Shown piece by piece: positions 27,763-34,566 of a stretch of DNA of 64,000 bases. The notes beneath the pieces were generated by a model that did not search any database, was not told the DNA's origin, and worked only from the letters and a program-made list of their open reading frames with translations. The translations under genes were made by a program, and so were the position numbers. Within the stretch, counting starts at the first letter, position 1. The number at the start of each line of letters is the position of its first letter. Source of the DNA: an uncultured Prevotella sp. (GTDB lineage Bacteria > Bacteroidota > Bacteroidia > Bacteroidales > Bacteroidaceae); assembly GCA_945869265.1 (NCBI GenBank), contig CAMBOI010000008.1:19720-83719 (forward strand). The letters are read 5' to 3'.

Positions 27763-27789
27763 ATTCTGAAATTAAATGTCTTGAAAAAA

Positions 27790-28083
27790 TTAATACTTAA
27801 AATCCTTGTTGAAATGCTGTTCCTTGATGAGCACCATCAGAGCCCATGCCGTGCCTCTGACGTTGCGCAGTTCCTCGGGTAGCATCTTCATCGCGGTTGA
27901 GAAATACCACAGCGCATTAGCCACGTCGGGCTGCACCTCGGAGCGCAGTCCAGCCACGAAATTTACGCAGTCGCTGCCCACTCTCTCGCTCACGCCCGTC
28001 ACCACCAGGTCGAGAGTCTCCTTTGCGTTTGGATTGAGGGGATATTTCCCCGTCTCCATCATCTCAACAGTTTTTGTTGCCAT
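27790..28083 (-). CDS. Uncharacterised small protein of the primase cassette
   Basis: A 97-residue protein from the ATG at 28081-28083 (MATKTVEMMETG). A longer form from 28149 is possible but would begin only about 10 bases after the likely transcription start. The sequence is helical with conserved-looking aromatic and hydrophobic positions (DVANALWYFSTAMKMLPEELR and GTAWALMVLI). It has no membrane helix or signal. The family is not recognised. It lies 27 bases before the 125-residue gene and has its own -7 element at 28166-28173, so it probably heads the downstream transcription unit. Confidence 0.65.
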   Translation of the reverse strand: MATKTVEMMETGKYPLNPNAKETLDLVVTGVSERVGSDCVNFVAGLRSEVQPDVANALWYFSTAMKMLPEELRNVRGTAWALMVLIKEQHFNKDFKY

Positions 28084-28165
28084 AATCTCTTTTGTTTTTA
28101 AATTAATAATGTGTATATCACTCTCTGCGACTGTCGAATGGCCATTCATCGTCGTATTTCAGGTG

Positions 28166-28173
28166 CAAAGATA
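28166..28173 (-). promoter_or_regulatory. -7 promoter element for the downstream half of the primase operon
   Basis: The minus strand reads TATCTTTG. No TTG is found 19-21 bases upstream. It follows a terminator (28210-28236), which supports a new transcript starting here. Confidence 0.5.
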
Positions 28174-28209
28174 AGAAGTATTTTCCACATGGATGTAATG
28201 AAAATGCAT

Positions 28210-28236
28210 AAAAAAAGCGACCGGAAATGGTCGCTT
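28210..28236 (-). terminator. Rho-independent terminator inside the cassette
   Basis: On the minus strand AGCGACC pairs with GGTCGCT around a six-base loop and is followed by seven Ts. It sits after the 170-residue gene (stop near 28280) and splits the five-gene minus-strand set into two transcription units. Confidence 0.8.
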
Positions 28237-28279
28237 GAAATATCTGATGATTACTCTAAGTAGATTAATAATCAGACGA

Positions 28280-28792
28280 TTAATAGGTGGTCGCTTTCGG
28301 TCGCATAATTTTTAGGAGTGTGTCACTCTCGGATGATATTACGGGTTTGTTCTTCGCCAATTTCAGCGGTTTGCCGTCTTTCACGAACAGCTTCTCGGTC
28401 AGTTCTTCCAATGTCGCCATCCTCAGTAGTTTTGAGTCGATGGCCTTCTGGTTTTTGAGTGTGACAAACTCGCGCGCCAGTTGCTTGGTCTGCAACCATA
28501 CAATCTGCTTCACCTCGCCGTTGATTTCGGCCTTGTATCCCATTATGAAGAGAAACGAGTCTTCGTCGCAGTCAGGGGCGATGAATCTTTCGTTGATGAG
28601 CTGTTGATACACCTCTCTGCCTTGCTTCTCGTTGCCATCGAGCGGGAAATGCCTCTTACCGCCCTCATTTGCGGCGTGCTGATGGTTAATCACCGTTCCG
28701 CCCGATTCGTTCACCACGATGATCTGTGCCTCACTGAGGTCTGCTCCCTTGAACAGCCCTTCAAACATTCCTTTACTTTCCATGTTTTCCAT
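28280..28792 (-). CDS. Uncharacterised protein of the primase cassette
   Basis: A 170-residue soluble protein. The N-terminal third includes AQIIVVNESGGTVINHQHAANEGGKRHFPLDG, then a helical part (GREVYQQLINERFIAPDCDEDSFLFIMGY) and a basic C-terminus (KPLKLAKNKPV). No signal or membrane helix is present. I do not recognise the family. The second half begins like a winged-helix-type fold, but this is weak. Its start overlaps the end of the coiled-coil gene by 20 bases, so the two are coupled, and a terminator follows. Confidence 0.7.
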   Translation of the reverse strand: MENMESKGMFEGLFKGADLSEAQIIVVNESGGTVINHQHAANEGGKRHFPLDGNEKQGREVYQQLINERFIAPDCDEDSFLFIMGYKAEINGEVKQIVWLQTKQLAREFVTLKNQKAIDSKLLRMATLEELTEKLFVKDGKPLKLAKNKPVISSESDTLLKIMRPKATTY

Positions 28793-29420
28793 TTTTCTTC
28801 TTATTATGATATTCCACTTTCCCGTTATTGCTCACCACTACCTGGGCCGCCGTGTGCACGATCGGCTGAGGCTCATGCCTATGATTGTTGTCATATTCCT
28901 GGGGTATTTTTTCTGTCTTTTGCATTAATTCGAAAATGTCTGCTTGAGGAGCCTTGCAGTCATTCAAATAATAATGCATCAGCATATCCTTGATTACCAC
29001 AGCCTGCTCGCGTGTATAGGATAGATTCTGCGCATAATCAATTATCCAGTTTGCATCTATCCTGATCGCCTTTTTCTTGACGCTCATCACTGTGTCGCGC
29101 TCCTCTTCTTGGGCATTTATCCCTGGCTTGCTTATTATGATGTGATCCCGGGCTTCAATCTGCTTAATCTTGGATTCCAGCCTTTTGTGTGTCATCGCAA
29201 GCTTTTGGTATTGCTCGGCAGTTTTTTCCGCCTGGGTTTTCCATGCGCTATTGTCTTTCTCCAACTCTTCTGTCTGATTTCTGAGCGACTCGTTTTCAGT
29301 CTTCAGTTGTCTGACGTAGTTCTTGAAATTCACAATGCGTTGGTCGTCGTCCTTGGTTTTGTCAGCCAGGATGAGTTCGAGCAATTCTAACCCGTACAAG
29401 TCTTCATTTCTTCTTTTCAT
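28773..29420 (-). CDS. Coiled-coil protein, first gene of the primase cassette
   Basis: A 215-residue protein. Residues about 30-95 form a long coiled coil (IVNFKNYVRQLKTENESLRNQTEELEKD and onward). A compact region follows (RIDANWIIDYAQNLSYTREQAVVIKDMLMHYYLND), and a basic tail rich in His, Asn and Lys ends the chain. The layout, with an oligomerising coil plus a small domain and a basic tail, is seen in DNA-associated scaffolds, but the family is not recognised. It is transcribed away from the palindromic centre at 29.7 kb, from a full-consensus promoter. Confidence 0.7.
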   Translation of the reverse strand: MKRRNEDLYGLELLELILADKTKDDDQRIVNFKNYVRQLKTENESLRNQTEELEKDNSAWKTQAEKTAEQYQKLAMTHKRLESKIKQIEARDHIIISKPGINAQEEERDTVMSVKKKAIRIDANWIIDYAQNLSYTREQAVVIKDMLMHYYLNDCKAPQADIFELMQKTEKIPQEYDNNHRHEPQPIVHTAAQVVVSNNGKVEYHNKKKNGKHGK

Positions 29421-29455
29421 ATCAAAGATTTTTGTTTGTATTTATAAAATCGCTG

Positions 29456-29486
29456 CAAAGTTAATAAAAAAATCCCGTTCTGCCAA
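29456..29486 (-). promoter_or_regulatory. Bacteroidetes-type promoter for the minus arm of the cassette
   Basis: TTG (29484-29486, read on the minus strand as TTGG) and TAACTTTG (29456-29463) are separated by exactly 20 bases. It drives the coiled-coil gene. Confidence 0.8.
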
Positions 29487-29594
29487 TACCCATTGTCTAT
29501 TCTTAACAGATACCGAAAAAGAAAAAAGAATTCTCATTATCTGTATGTCAACAAAAATGAAGATTTTTACGCAAGGTGCAAGGGTATGAGGGAA

Positions 29595-29632
29595 GTGACA
29601 GATGACAGATGACAGTTTTGTTTTTTACTCGG
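29595..29632 (+). repeat. Left arm of a 38-bp inverted repeat around the cassette centre
   Basis: Starts GTGACAGATGACAGATGACA and ends TTTACTCGG. It pairs with 29768-29805 with about two mismatches. The first 20 bases also occur at 24531-24550 (inverted) and 31509-31528. Confidence 0.92.
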
Positions 29633-29675
29633 ATATGGGGGAGTGGGATATTTTTAGAAAATTGCTCTAAGAATT

Positions 29676-29733
29676 TTATGTTATATATATTTATATATAT
29701 AATATATTATATATATAAATATATATAACATAA
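29676..29733. other. 58-bp perfect AT palindrome between divergent cassette genes
   Basis: From TTATGTTATATA to TATATAACATAA every base pairs with its partner about the centre at 29704/29705, and the symmetry breaks at 29675/29734. Only G80 and C29 (the flanking G and C of the ATGTTA/TAACAT arms) are not A or T. It can extrude as a cruciform and would melt easily. It lies midway inside the inverted repeats 29595-29632 and 29768-29805. Confidence 0.93.
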
Positions 29734-29767
29734 CCCCTAAATCCAGGTATAACCTCATACATACATC

Positions 29768-29805
29768 CCGAGTAAAAAATGAAACTGTCATCTGTCATCT
29801 GTCAC
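29768..29805 (-). repeat. Right arm of the 38-bp inverted repeat
   Basis: Reads CCGAGTAAAAAA to GTCATCTGTCAC, the reverse complement of the left arm at 29595-29632. After it, 29806-30025 holds no gene. It shows only a small AACGC-ACC-GCGTT hairpin at 29881-29893 and a GC-rich patch near 29940-29980. Confidence 0.92.
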
Positions 29806-30025
29806 TAAATTGAGTGTATTGCATGGATGGGGTCATTTTCTTAAAAAACATGGAATGTAAAAACATTTAACCGAAATGATAACGCACCGCGTTTTGGTAG
29901 TTAGACAACAATTGTGGGGTAGTTGGAGAGATGGATTATAGGCCGCGGGCGGGACGCCATGCTCCCAGAGGCTCCGCGACAGAGGGAATATGATGTTAAA
30001 TGATGTTAATAGCAGTAATTTTGAT

Positions 30026-30058
30026 TGCTCACAAAATTGCCATGTGCTCACAAAATCG
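30026..30058 (+). promoter_or_regulatory. Direct repeats across the HU-HIG promoter, possible operator
   Basis: TGCTCACAAAATTG (30026-30039) and TGCTCACAAAATCG (30045-30058) differ by one base and are 19 bases apart, just under two helical turns. They cover the -33 element and spacer of the promoter, so a bound protein would block it. The binding protein is unknown. Confidence 0.6.
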
Positions 30059-30066
30059 TACCTTTG
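30037..30066 (+). promoter_or_regulatory. Bacteroidetes-type promoter for HU-HIG and smalltalk
   Basis: TTG (30037-30039), a 19-base spacer, and TACCTTTG (30059-30066) match the consensus. The leader to the ATG at 30168 is about 95 bases. Confidence 0.8.
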
Positions 30067-30167
30067 CAACGTGGGAATGAGAGATACTGCGCAGGCTCTC
30101 GGGACACAAAAATGTGAGAACAACAAACAAAAAATTTTTTATTAACCTTTTTAATTTAATTACAGTT

Positions 30168-30743
30168 ATGGCAATTAAGATTCGAGCACAAGAGAAGAAG
30201 ATTCTCGTGGGACCCAACAAGGGTCAGTATGCGTATGTAGCGCAAGTGGAGCTTTATTCTGCACTCACGCAGAGCAAGGTTCTTGAGGAGGCAGCCCTGA
30301 GCTGCGGTGTTAACAAGTCGGTTCTCGCGGCATCGTGGGAAGGTCTCGGGCACGTGATCAACCGATGGGCGACGGAGGGACACTCGGTGCCTATCCCGGG
30401 ACTCGGTACGATGCGATTTAGCGTCAACTCTCAGAGCGTGGAGAAGTTGGAAGACGTGTCGGCCAAGATGATTACCACGCGCAAGGTGGTGTTCACTCCG
30501 AGTGTCGATCTGAAGAACACGCTGGCTTCCACCTCGGTGAGCATCACCTGTTACGACCGCAATGGCGACATGGTGAAGCGAGTGACGGCTTCGGGAGCGC
30601 CTGTGGAGGGCGAGGGTGACACCTCGGGCGAGGAGAACGAGACTCCGACTGACACTGGCGGCAGCGGCAGCGACAACACCGGCAGTGGCTCTGACAACAC
30701 CGGCAGCGGCTCTGCCACCGATGGCGAGGACTACTACGAGTAG
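30168..30743 (+). CDS. HU-HIG family DNA-binding protein with Gly/Ser/Asp-rich tail
   Basis: A 191-residue protein from the ATG at 30168 (MAIKIRAQEKK); an upstream ATG at 30114 would lie in the AT-rich leader. Residues 1-120 match the HU-like domain of Bacteroidetes HU-HIG proteins (EEAALSCGVNKSVLAASWEGLGHVI, then VPIPGLGTMRFSVNS). The C-terminal third is an acidic, low-complexity tail with repeated GSGSDNT units ending in EDYYE. HU-like proteins bend DNA. Here the neighbouring palindrome is a natural candidate site, which is inference. It is followed by a UUCG hairpin and the smalltalk gene. Confidence 0.88.
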   Translation: MAIKIRAQEKKILVGPNKGQYAYVAQVELYSALTQSKVLEEAALSCGVNKSVLAASWEGLGHVINRWATEGHSVPIPGLGTMRFSVNSQSVEKLEDVSAKMITTRKVVFTPSVDLKNTLASTSVSITCYDRNGDMVKRVTASGAPVEGEGDTSGEENETPTDTGGSGSDNTGSGSDNTGSGSATDGEDYYE

Positions 30744-30746
30744 GTT

Positions 30747-30766
30747 GAGAGCCCTTCGGGGCTCTT
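30747..30766 (+). terminator. UUCG hairpin after the HU-HIG gene
   Basis: AGAGCCC (30748-30754), tetraloop TTCG, GGGCTCT (30759-30765). The stem is very stable but the following T-run is short, so it may act as an attenuator or stabiliser as well as a terminator. Confidence 0.65.
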
Positions 30767-30771
30767 AAAAT

Positions 30772-31045
30772 TGAAATATTGAAATATTGAAAGATTGATG
30801 ATTATTGATAAATTTTAGGCACGGATTGACACGGCTTTTTAAAAAAGACACGGCTGGGCTCCGCACGGGAATGGCTTTATTTGCATAAAGGCTATACTAA
30901 AGTATAGACACGGCTCATTACCGCAGAAAAGCAAACTAAGCCGTGAACTTGCGAAGCAAGCCGTAACCACGAAGTGCCGTGGTAAATATCCATGTGGAGC
31001 CAAGCCGTGTCTTTGAAAAAGCCGTGGATTTCCGTGCCTAATAAA
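30772..31045 (-). repeat. Long dispersed repeat, copy B (inverted; fills the gap 30744-31078)
   Basis: The central module of copy A in reverse orientation. It runs from GGCACGGATTGACACGGC near 30820, through CTATACTAAAGTATAG (30890-30905) and AACTTGCGAAGCAAGCC, to GGATTTCCGTGCC ending near 31039. It lacks the ACAGAT-rich flank. The smalltalk ribosome-binding site follows it directly. Confidence 0.88.
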
Positions 31046-31078
31046 TTAAGGACAATTAAAATTATGGAGGACAAAATT

Positions 31079-31186
31079 ATGACAAAAGAGAACAAAGCAA
31101 GACTGGTCAAGTTTCTGTGGAACCTCGCCTCGGCAGTATTGGCAGCAATCGGAACCGCTCTTGGCGTAAGTTGCGCAGTAGCATAA
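31079..31186 (+). CDS. Smalltalk protein (35-residue conserved microprotein)
   Basis: MTKENKARLVKFLWNLASAV followed by LAAIGTALGVSCAVA: a short positive N-terminus and one hydrophobic helix ending in a GVSC box. This is the pattern of the Bacteroidetes smalltalk family, which is usually encoded near HU-type and VirE-type genes and whose role is unknown. A GGAGG at 31066-31070, eight bases before the ATG, decides the start. An ATG at 31064 would bury that site. Shine-Dalgarno sites this clear are unusual in Bacteroidetes. Probably membrane-anchored; the cysteine could be lipid-modified, although it is near the C-terminus, which argues against it. Confidence 0.85.
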   Translation: MTKENKARLVKFLWNLASAVLAAIGTALGVSCAVA

Positions 31187-31192
31187 ATTTTT

Positions 31193-31268
31193 ACCACAGA
31201 GATAAAAAGAAAAAGAGATTTGTAGTTTATCGTAATATGAATACTCTAAATCTCTTAATCTCTGTGGT
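31193..31268 (+). repeat. Inverted repeat / hairpin after smalltalk
   Basis: ACCACAGAGAT (31193-31203) pairs with ATCTCTGTGGT (31258-31268), and AGAGATTT near 31214 with AAATCTCT inside it. It belongs to the family of CACAGAG-type repeats also found at 34567-34658. Confidence 0.75.
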
Positions 31269-31546
31269 TCAAAATCATTTTAAGCAGTGAACTTGCGCAA
31301 GCAAGCCGTTATCACGAAGTGCCGTGGTAAATATCCATGCGGAGCAAAGCCGTGTCTTTTTAAAAAAAGCCGTGTCTTTCCGTGCCTAAAATAAAAATCT
31401 GTGATAATCTGTGGACAAAAACATTTGTGGACAAAAAATCTGTGATAATCCAATAAAAATTTTCATCTGTGGAAATCTGTGGATAAAAAACATCTGTGGA
31501 TGAAAGTAGTGACAGATGACAGATGACAGTTTTGTTTTTTACTGAG
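31269..31546 (-). repeat. Long dispersed repeat, copy C (inverted; fills most of 31187-31556)
   Basis: Reverse-orientation copy of the left half of copy A. It contains the AACTTGCGCAAGCAAGCC hairpin, CACGAAGTGCCGTGG, and the ACAGAT units (31395-31505). It ends with GTGACAGATGACAGATGACA at 31509-31528 and a T-rich run. Its outer end mirrors the outer end of copy A, so A and C bound 24.5-31.5 kb as inverted repeats. Confidence 0.88.
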
Positions 31547-31556
31547 GATTGATGGA

Positions 31557-32780
31557 TTAGTCAGTCAGTCCCACCGCCTTTGCCCATTTCATCTGCTTGA
31601 TCGTCTCGTTGGGATTGGGCGAGAGCGACTCATACATCGGTTGGGGCACGAACATGCTCACACCACTGAATGTCTGCTCGTTGACATCGAAATCCGTGAA
31701 ATCCACGCCCGTGTTCTGCAGCCACTCGGAGGCCATCTTCGAATACACCACAAATTGACCTAATGCCTGATTCCATTCTGCCAGGGCAGCCGCATCGGCA
31801 TCGGTGGCATACTCCTTCAGCAAGTTCTTCGGATCGTAATATCCCTTAGCCTTCCTACCATTGTCGGCTACAAACTGACCATAATATATCACTCGCTTTC
31901 CTTCGAAATTATCATACATTAGCAACCGCGGCATCAACCGGGCAGTGGCTGCGGCAAAGCGCTCTACACCGCCTGTGAACATACACGACAACGGCACTCC
32001 TGATTTATCATAATTAGTCTCGATGGTAAACTCCTCACTTTTGTCGATGATATCCTTGTAGAAATCCGCCGACTCGCTGAACGCCAGAGGGAGAACCTCT
32101 CTATAAGCGGCTCCGTCGCCAGGCACTTCGGATGGCGAACCGATGATGTATTGCGTGCAGTCTTTCAACTCGTAGGCCGTCTCCACACACTGGAAGAAAC
32201 AACAGTCGCCCATGACAAAGAGAAACGGTTGCGGGAGCTGCGAAAAAACTTTAGCCAACGAGGGAATGTTTATCCATTTCCCGCTGTCGTAACTCCTGTT
32301 TCCACCATTATCTATTCCGTATGCCCGTGAGGCAGTTTTTGTGGTGGCAATCGAGTCGGCTGTGATAAACCATCCCGACCCATGTCCCCACAGGTCGATG
32401 CCGTAGCTCTTGGCCGGATAGCGCTGCATTATATATGTGAGAATCTCGCGCATCTTCTCCGGGTCGGAGGCATAGAAATCCTCGCTGAACTGCAATCCAG
32501 TGTCCTTCACAACCTCACCGTTCTTCAGCTCTGCGATATACGGCATCTCTCTTGTCGAGGCATTGTCGAAGAATACCACGAGATGATTCTTGCTGTCGAT
32601 GAGTTTGGATGCCTCGGTCATCTCCTTAAGATCGCCGGGAGCAAAACTGCTGAGCGAGTTTTCGCCCGAGATATAGATAATCACAGTGCGTGACGCCAAC
32701 TGCGGAGTTGTCGGTTTATCGTCGTCTTTTGAGCACGAAAAGAGCACAAAAGCGCAAAATGCGGTTAATAAATATTTCAT
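31557..32780 (-). CDS. Clostripain-type (family C11) cysteine peptidase, lipoprotein
   Basis: A 407-residue protein with a lipoprotein signal (LLTAFCAFVLFSC, cysteine 16), so the mature protein is lipid-anchored. It matches peptidase family C11: the catalytic histidine is His133 in DLWGHGSGW, and the catalytic cysteine is Cys194 in FVMGDCCFF, after the expected aspartate. C11 enzymes cut after Arg or Lys. The C-terminal 150 residues carry conserved helical segments. It is encoded alone, just outside repeat copy C, divergent from the GH25 lysozyme gene. The substrate is unknown. Confidence 0.9.
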   Translation of the reverse strand: MKYLLTAFCAFVLFSCSKDDDKPTTPQLASRTVIIYISGENSLSSFAPGDLKEMTEASKLIDSKNHLVVFFDNASTREMPYIAELKNGEVVKDTGLQFSEDFYASDPEKMREILTYIMQRYPAKSYGIDLWGHGSGWFITADSIATTKTASRAYGIDNGGNRSYDSGKWINIPSLAKVFSQLPQPFLFVMGDCCFFQCVETAYELKDCTQYIIGSPSEVPGDGAAYREVLPLAFSESADFYKDIIDKSEEFTIETNYDKSGVPLSCMFTGGVERFAAATARLMPRLLMYDNFEGKRVIYYGQFVADNGRKAKGYYDPKNLLKEYATDADAAALAEWNQALGQFVVYSKMASEWLQNTGVDFTDFDVNEQTFSGVSMFVPQPMYESLSPNPNETIKQMKWAKAVGLTD

Positions 32781-32797
32781 ATTCTTATTTTTTGGGG

Positions 32798-32835
32798 CAA
32801 AGTTACTGATTTTTATTTAATTATTTGTATCTTTG
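32798..32835. promoter_or_regulatory. Back-to-back -7 elements between C11 peptidase and GH25 genes
   Basis: TAACTTTG on the minus strand (32798-32805) faces the peptidase gene and TATCTTTG on the plus strand (32828-32835) faces the lysozyme gene. Neither has a clear -33 TTG. Confidence 0.5.
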
Positions 32836-32858
32836 CACCTAAATTTTGAAAAATTAAT

Positions 32859-33551
32859 ATGAAAAAGATACTTATTGCATTATTTACAGCGATTTCAATG
32901 GGCGCGCAGGCGCAAAATCCATACGAGCAATGCGAGGATACTTGTCAGCATGTGCATGGCATCGACCTCAGTCATTATCAGGGCGAAGTGTTCTGGGAAA
33001 CAGTGGGCGAAAACACCAAAATGGCATACGTTTATCTCAAGGCGACAGAGGGCGGCGACCGCATCGACGAGATGTATGAGCGCAACATCAACCTTGCTCA
33101 TCGCTACGGACTGAAGGTGGGAAGCTATCATTTCTATCGTCCCAAGACCGAGCAGCAGAAGCAGCTCGACAACTTCAAGACCCAATGCCTGCCGGGAGAG
33201 CAAGACCTCATTCCGATGATTGACATCGAGACAAAGCAGGGATTGCCAACTGAGGAATTCTGCGACTCGCTGATGAAATTCCTCACGCTCGTGGAGGTAG
33301 CCTACAAGCAGAAACCACTGCTATATACGGGTACGAATTTCTACAACAAATACCTGCAGGGCAAGGTGAACGACTATCAGCTGATGATAGCCCAATACAC
33401 TGTGCGCGAACCAGTGTTGGCCGACGAGCGCGACTTCACCCTGTGGCAATACACGGGCAAGGGGCGCATAGTGGGCGTGTCGGGATATATCGACAAGAGC
33501 CGATTCATGGGGCAGCACGGATTGAAAGAGATAAGATTTAGACATAAATAA
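32859..33551 (+). CDS. Glycoside hydrolase family 25 lysozyme
   Basis: A 230-residue secreted muramidase with a signal peptide ending GAQAQ. The GH25 features are GIDLSHYQG (residues 34-42), AYVYLKATEGG, VGSYHFYRP, the catalytic DxE pair D122 and E124 in PMIDIET, and FTLWQYTGKG near the C-terminus. It would cut the MurNAc-GlcNAc bond of peptidoglycan. It is followed 25 bases later by the zinc-ribbon gene and may be co-transcribed. Endogenous wall turnover and antibacterial action are both possible. Confidence 0.93.
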   Translation: MKKILIALFTAISMGAQAQNPYEQCEDTCQHVHGIDLSHYQGEVFWETVGENTKMAYVYLKATEGGDRIDEMYERNINLAHRYGLKVGSYHFYRPKTEQQKQLDNFKTQCLPGEQDLIPMIDIETKQGLPTEEFCDSLMKFLTLVEVAYKQKPLLYTGTNFYNKYLQGKVNDYQLMIAQYTVREPVLADERDFTLWQYTGKGRIVGVSGYIDKSRFMGQHGLKEIRFRHK

Positions 33552-33576
33552 TTTTTTTATAAAATAAGAAAGAAAA

Positions 33577-34551
33577 ATGGCATTGATTAATTGTCCTGAG
33601 TGCGGCCGGCAAGTGAGCGACAAGGCCGCTGTGTGTCCGCATTGCGGAGTGACTATCGCGGCAAAACCACGCAAGAGCAACCGCGCGCCGATAATCATTA
33701 CGGCGGCAGTGATAGCCCTGGCGATAGTGGCTGTGGGATTCTATTATTATAATAATGTGGAAAGCGACAACGAGATGGAGGCTTATGAGAACGCAATGGC
33801 GTGCAACGAGCCTGCCATCATGGAGAACTATCTCGACATGTATGCCGATGCACCACAGGCTCATCGCGACTCGGTGATGGCACATCTCGCCATACTGCGC
33901 AAGGGCGAGACCGACTGGAGCGATGCCCTCGTGAATAACTCGCGCATGGCATTCGAGAACTATCTCAGAACATATCCCAACAGCATCCACAATACCGAGG
34001 CTCTACTGAAAATCGACTCCATCGACTGGACCGTGGCAGTGAAGGCCGACAATGCTGACGCATATCAGAAATATGCCTTGGCGCATCCCGACGGCGAGCA
34101 TATCGACGAGGCCAACGCCAAGATTGAACAGAAGGCAAAGACGGCACTGAATGACGAGGAGAAACTGAAGGTGACCAACGTGCTGACGGCGTTTTTCATG
34201 GCATTGGGTGCCAACGACGAAGACGACCTGACGATGACTATCGACGTGGTGCTCAACAGTTTTCTGCACAAGGCGGGAGCCACCAAGATGGATGTCATCT
34301 CATATATGCACCGCATTCACAAGCCCGAGGACATATCATCAATCACATTCCGCATGAACAACGACTGGAAGATTGAGAAAATCGACCTCGGCACCGACGA
34401 TTGCAGTTATGCAGTGGATTTCTCGGTGGACGAGAAGATTGAGCGCACCGACAAGTCGAAGGAGACCTTCTGCTCGTATAAGGTGAGCGCGAAGGTGTCG
34501 GCTGCCGGAAAAATCACCGACCTCAACATGAAGAAGGGAGTGATTGAGTAA
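33577..34551 (+). CDS. Zinc-ribbon membrane-anchored protein
   Basis: A 324-residue protein. Residues 5-24 are a four-cysteine zinc ribbon (CPECG and CPHCG, 15 residues apart). A basic segment (KPRKSNR) and one membrane helix (about 38-57) place the ribbon in the cytoplasm and the large C-terminal part outside. That part is helical with TPR-like elements (ENYLDMYADAPQAHRDSV and QKYALAHPDGEHIDEANA), then a beta-rich end with SFLHKAG and KVSAKVSAAGKI. Zinc-ribbon-anchored periplasmic proteins like this are common in Bacteroidetes, with no set function. Confidence 0.8.
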   Translation: MALINCPECGRQVSDKAAVCPHCGVTIAAKPRKSNRAPIIITAAVIALAIVAVGFYYYNNVESDNEMEAYENAMACNEPAIMENYLDMYADAPQAHRDSVMAHLAILRKGETDWSDALVNNSRMAFENYLRTYPNSIHNTEALLKIDSIDWTVAVKADNADAYQKYALAHPDGEHIDEANAKIEQKAKTALNDEEKLKVTNVLTAFFMALGANDEDDLTMTIDVVLNSFLHKAGATKMDVISYMHRIHKPEDISSITFRMNNDWKIEKIDLGTDDCSYAVDFSVDEKIERTDKSKETFCSYKVSAKVSAAGKITDLNMKKGVIE

Positions 34552-34566
34552 GGAAAGCTTTTATTT

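Noticed and set aside
29833..30126. A 97-codon minus-strand frame in the cassette centre
   Set aside because: It runs through the HU-HIG promoter and its repeats, lacks a plausible start and has random composition.
24497..31556. Classical prophage or conjugative transposon
   Set aside because: No integrase, terminase, capsid, mobilisation or tra gene is present, and there is no tRNA-derived attachment site at the edges.
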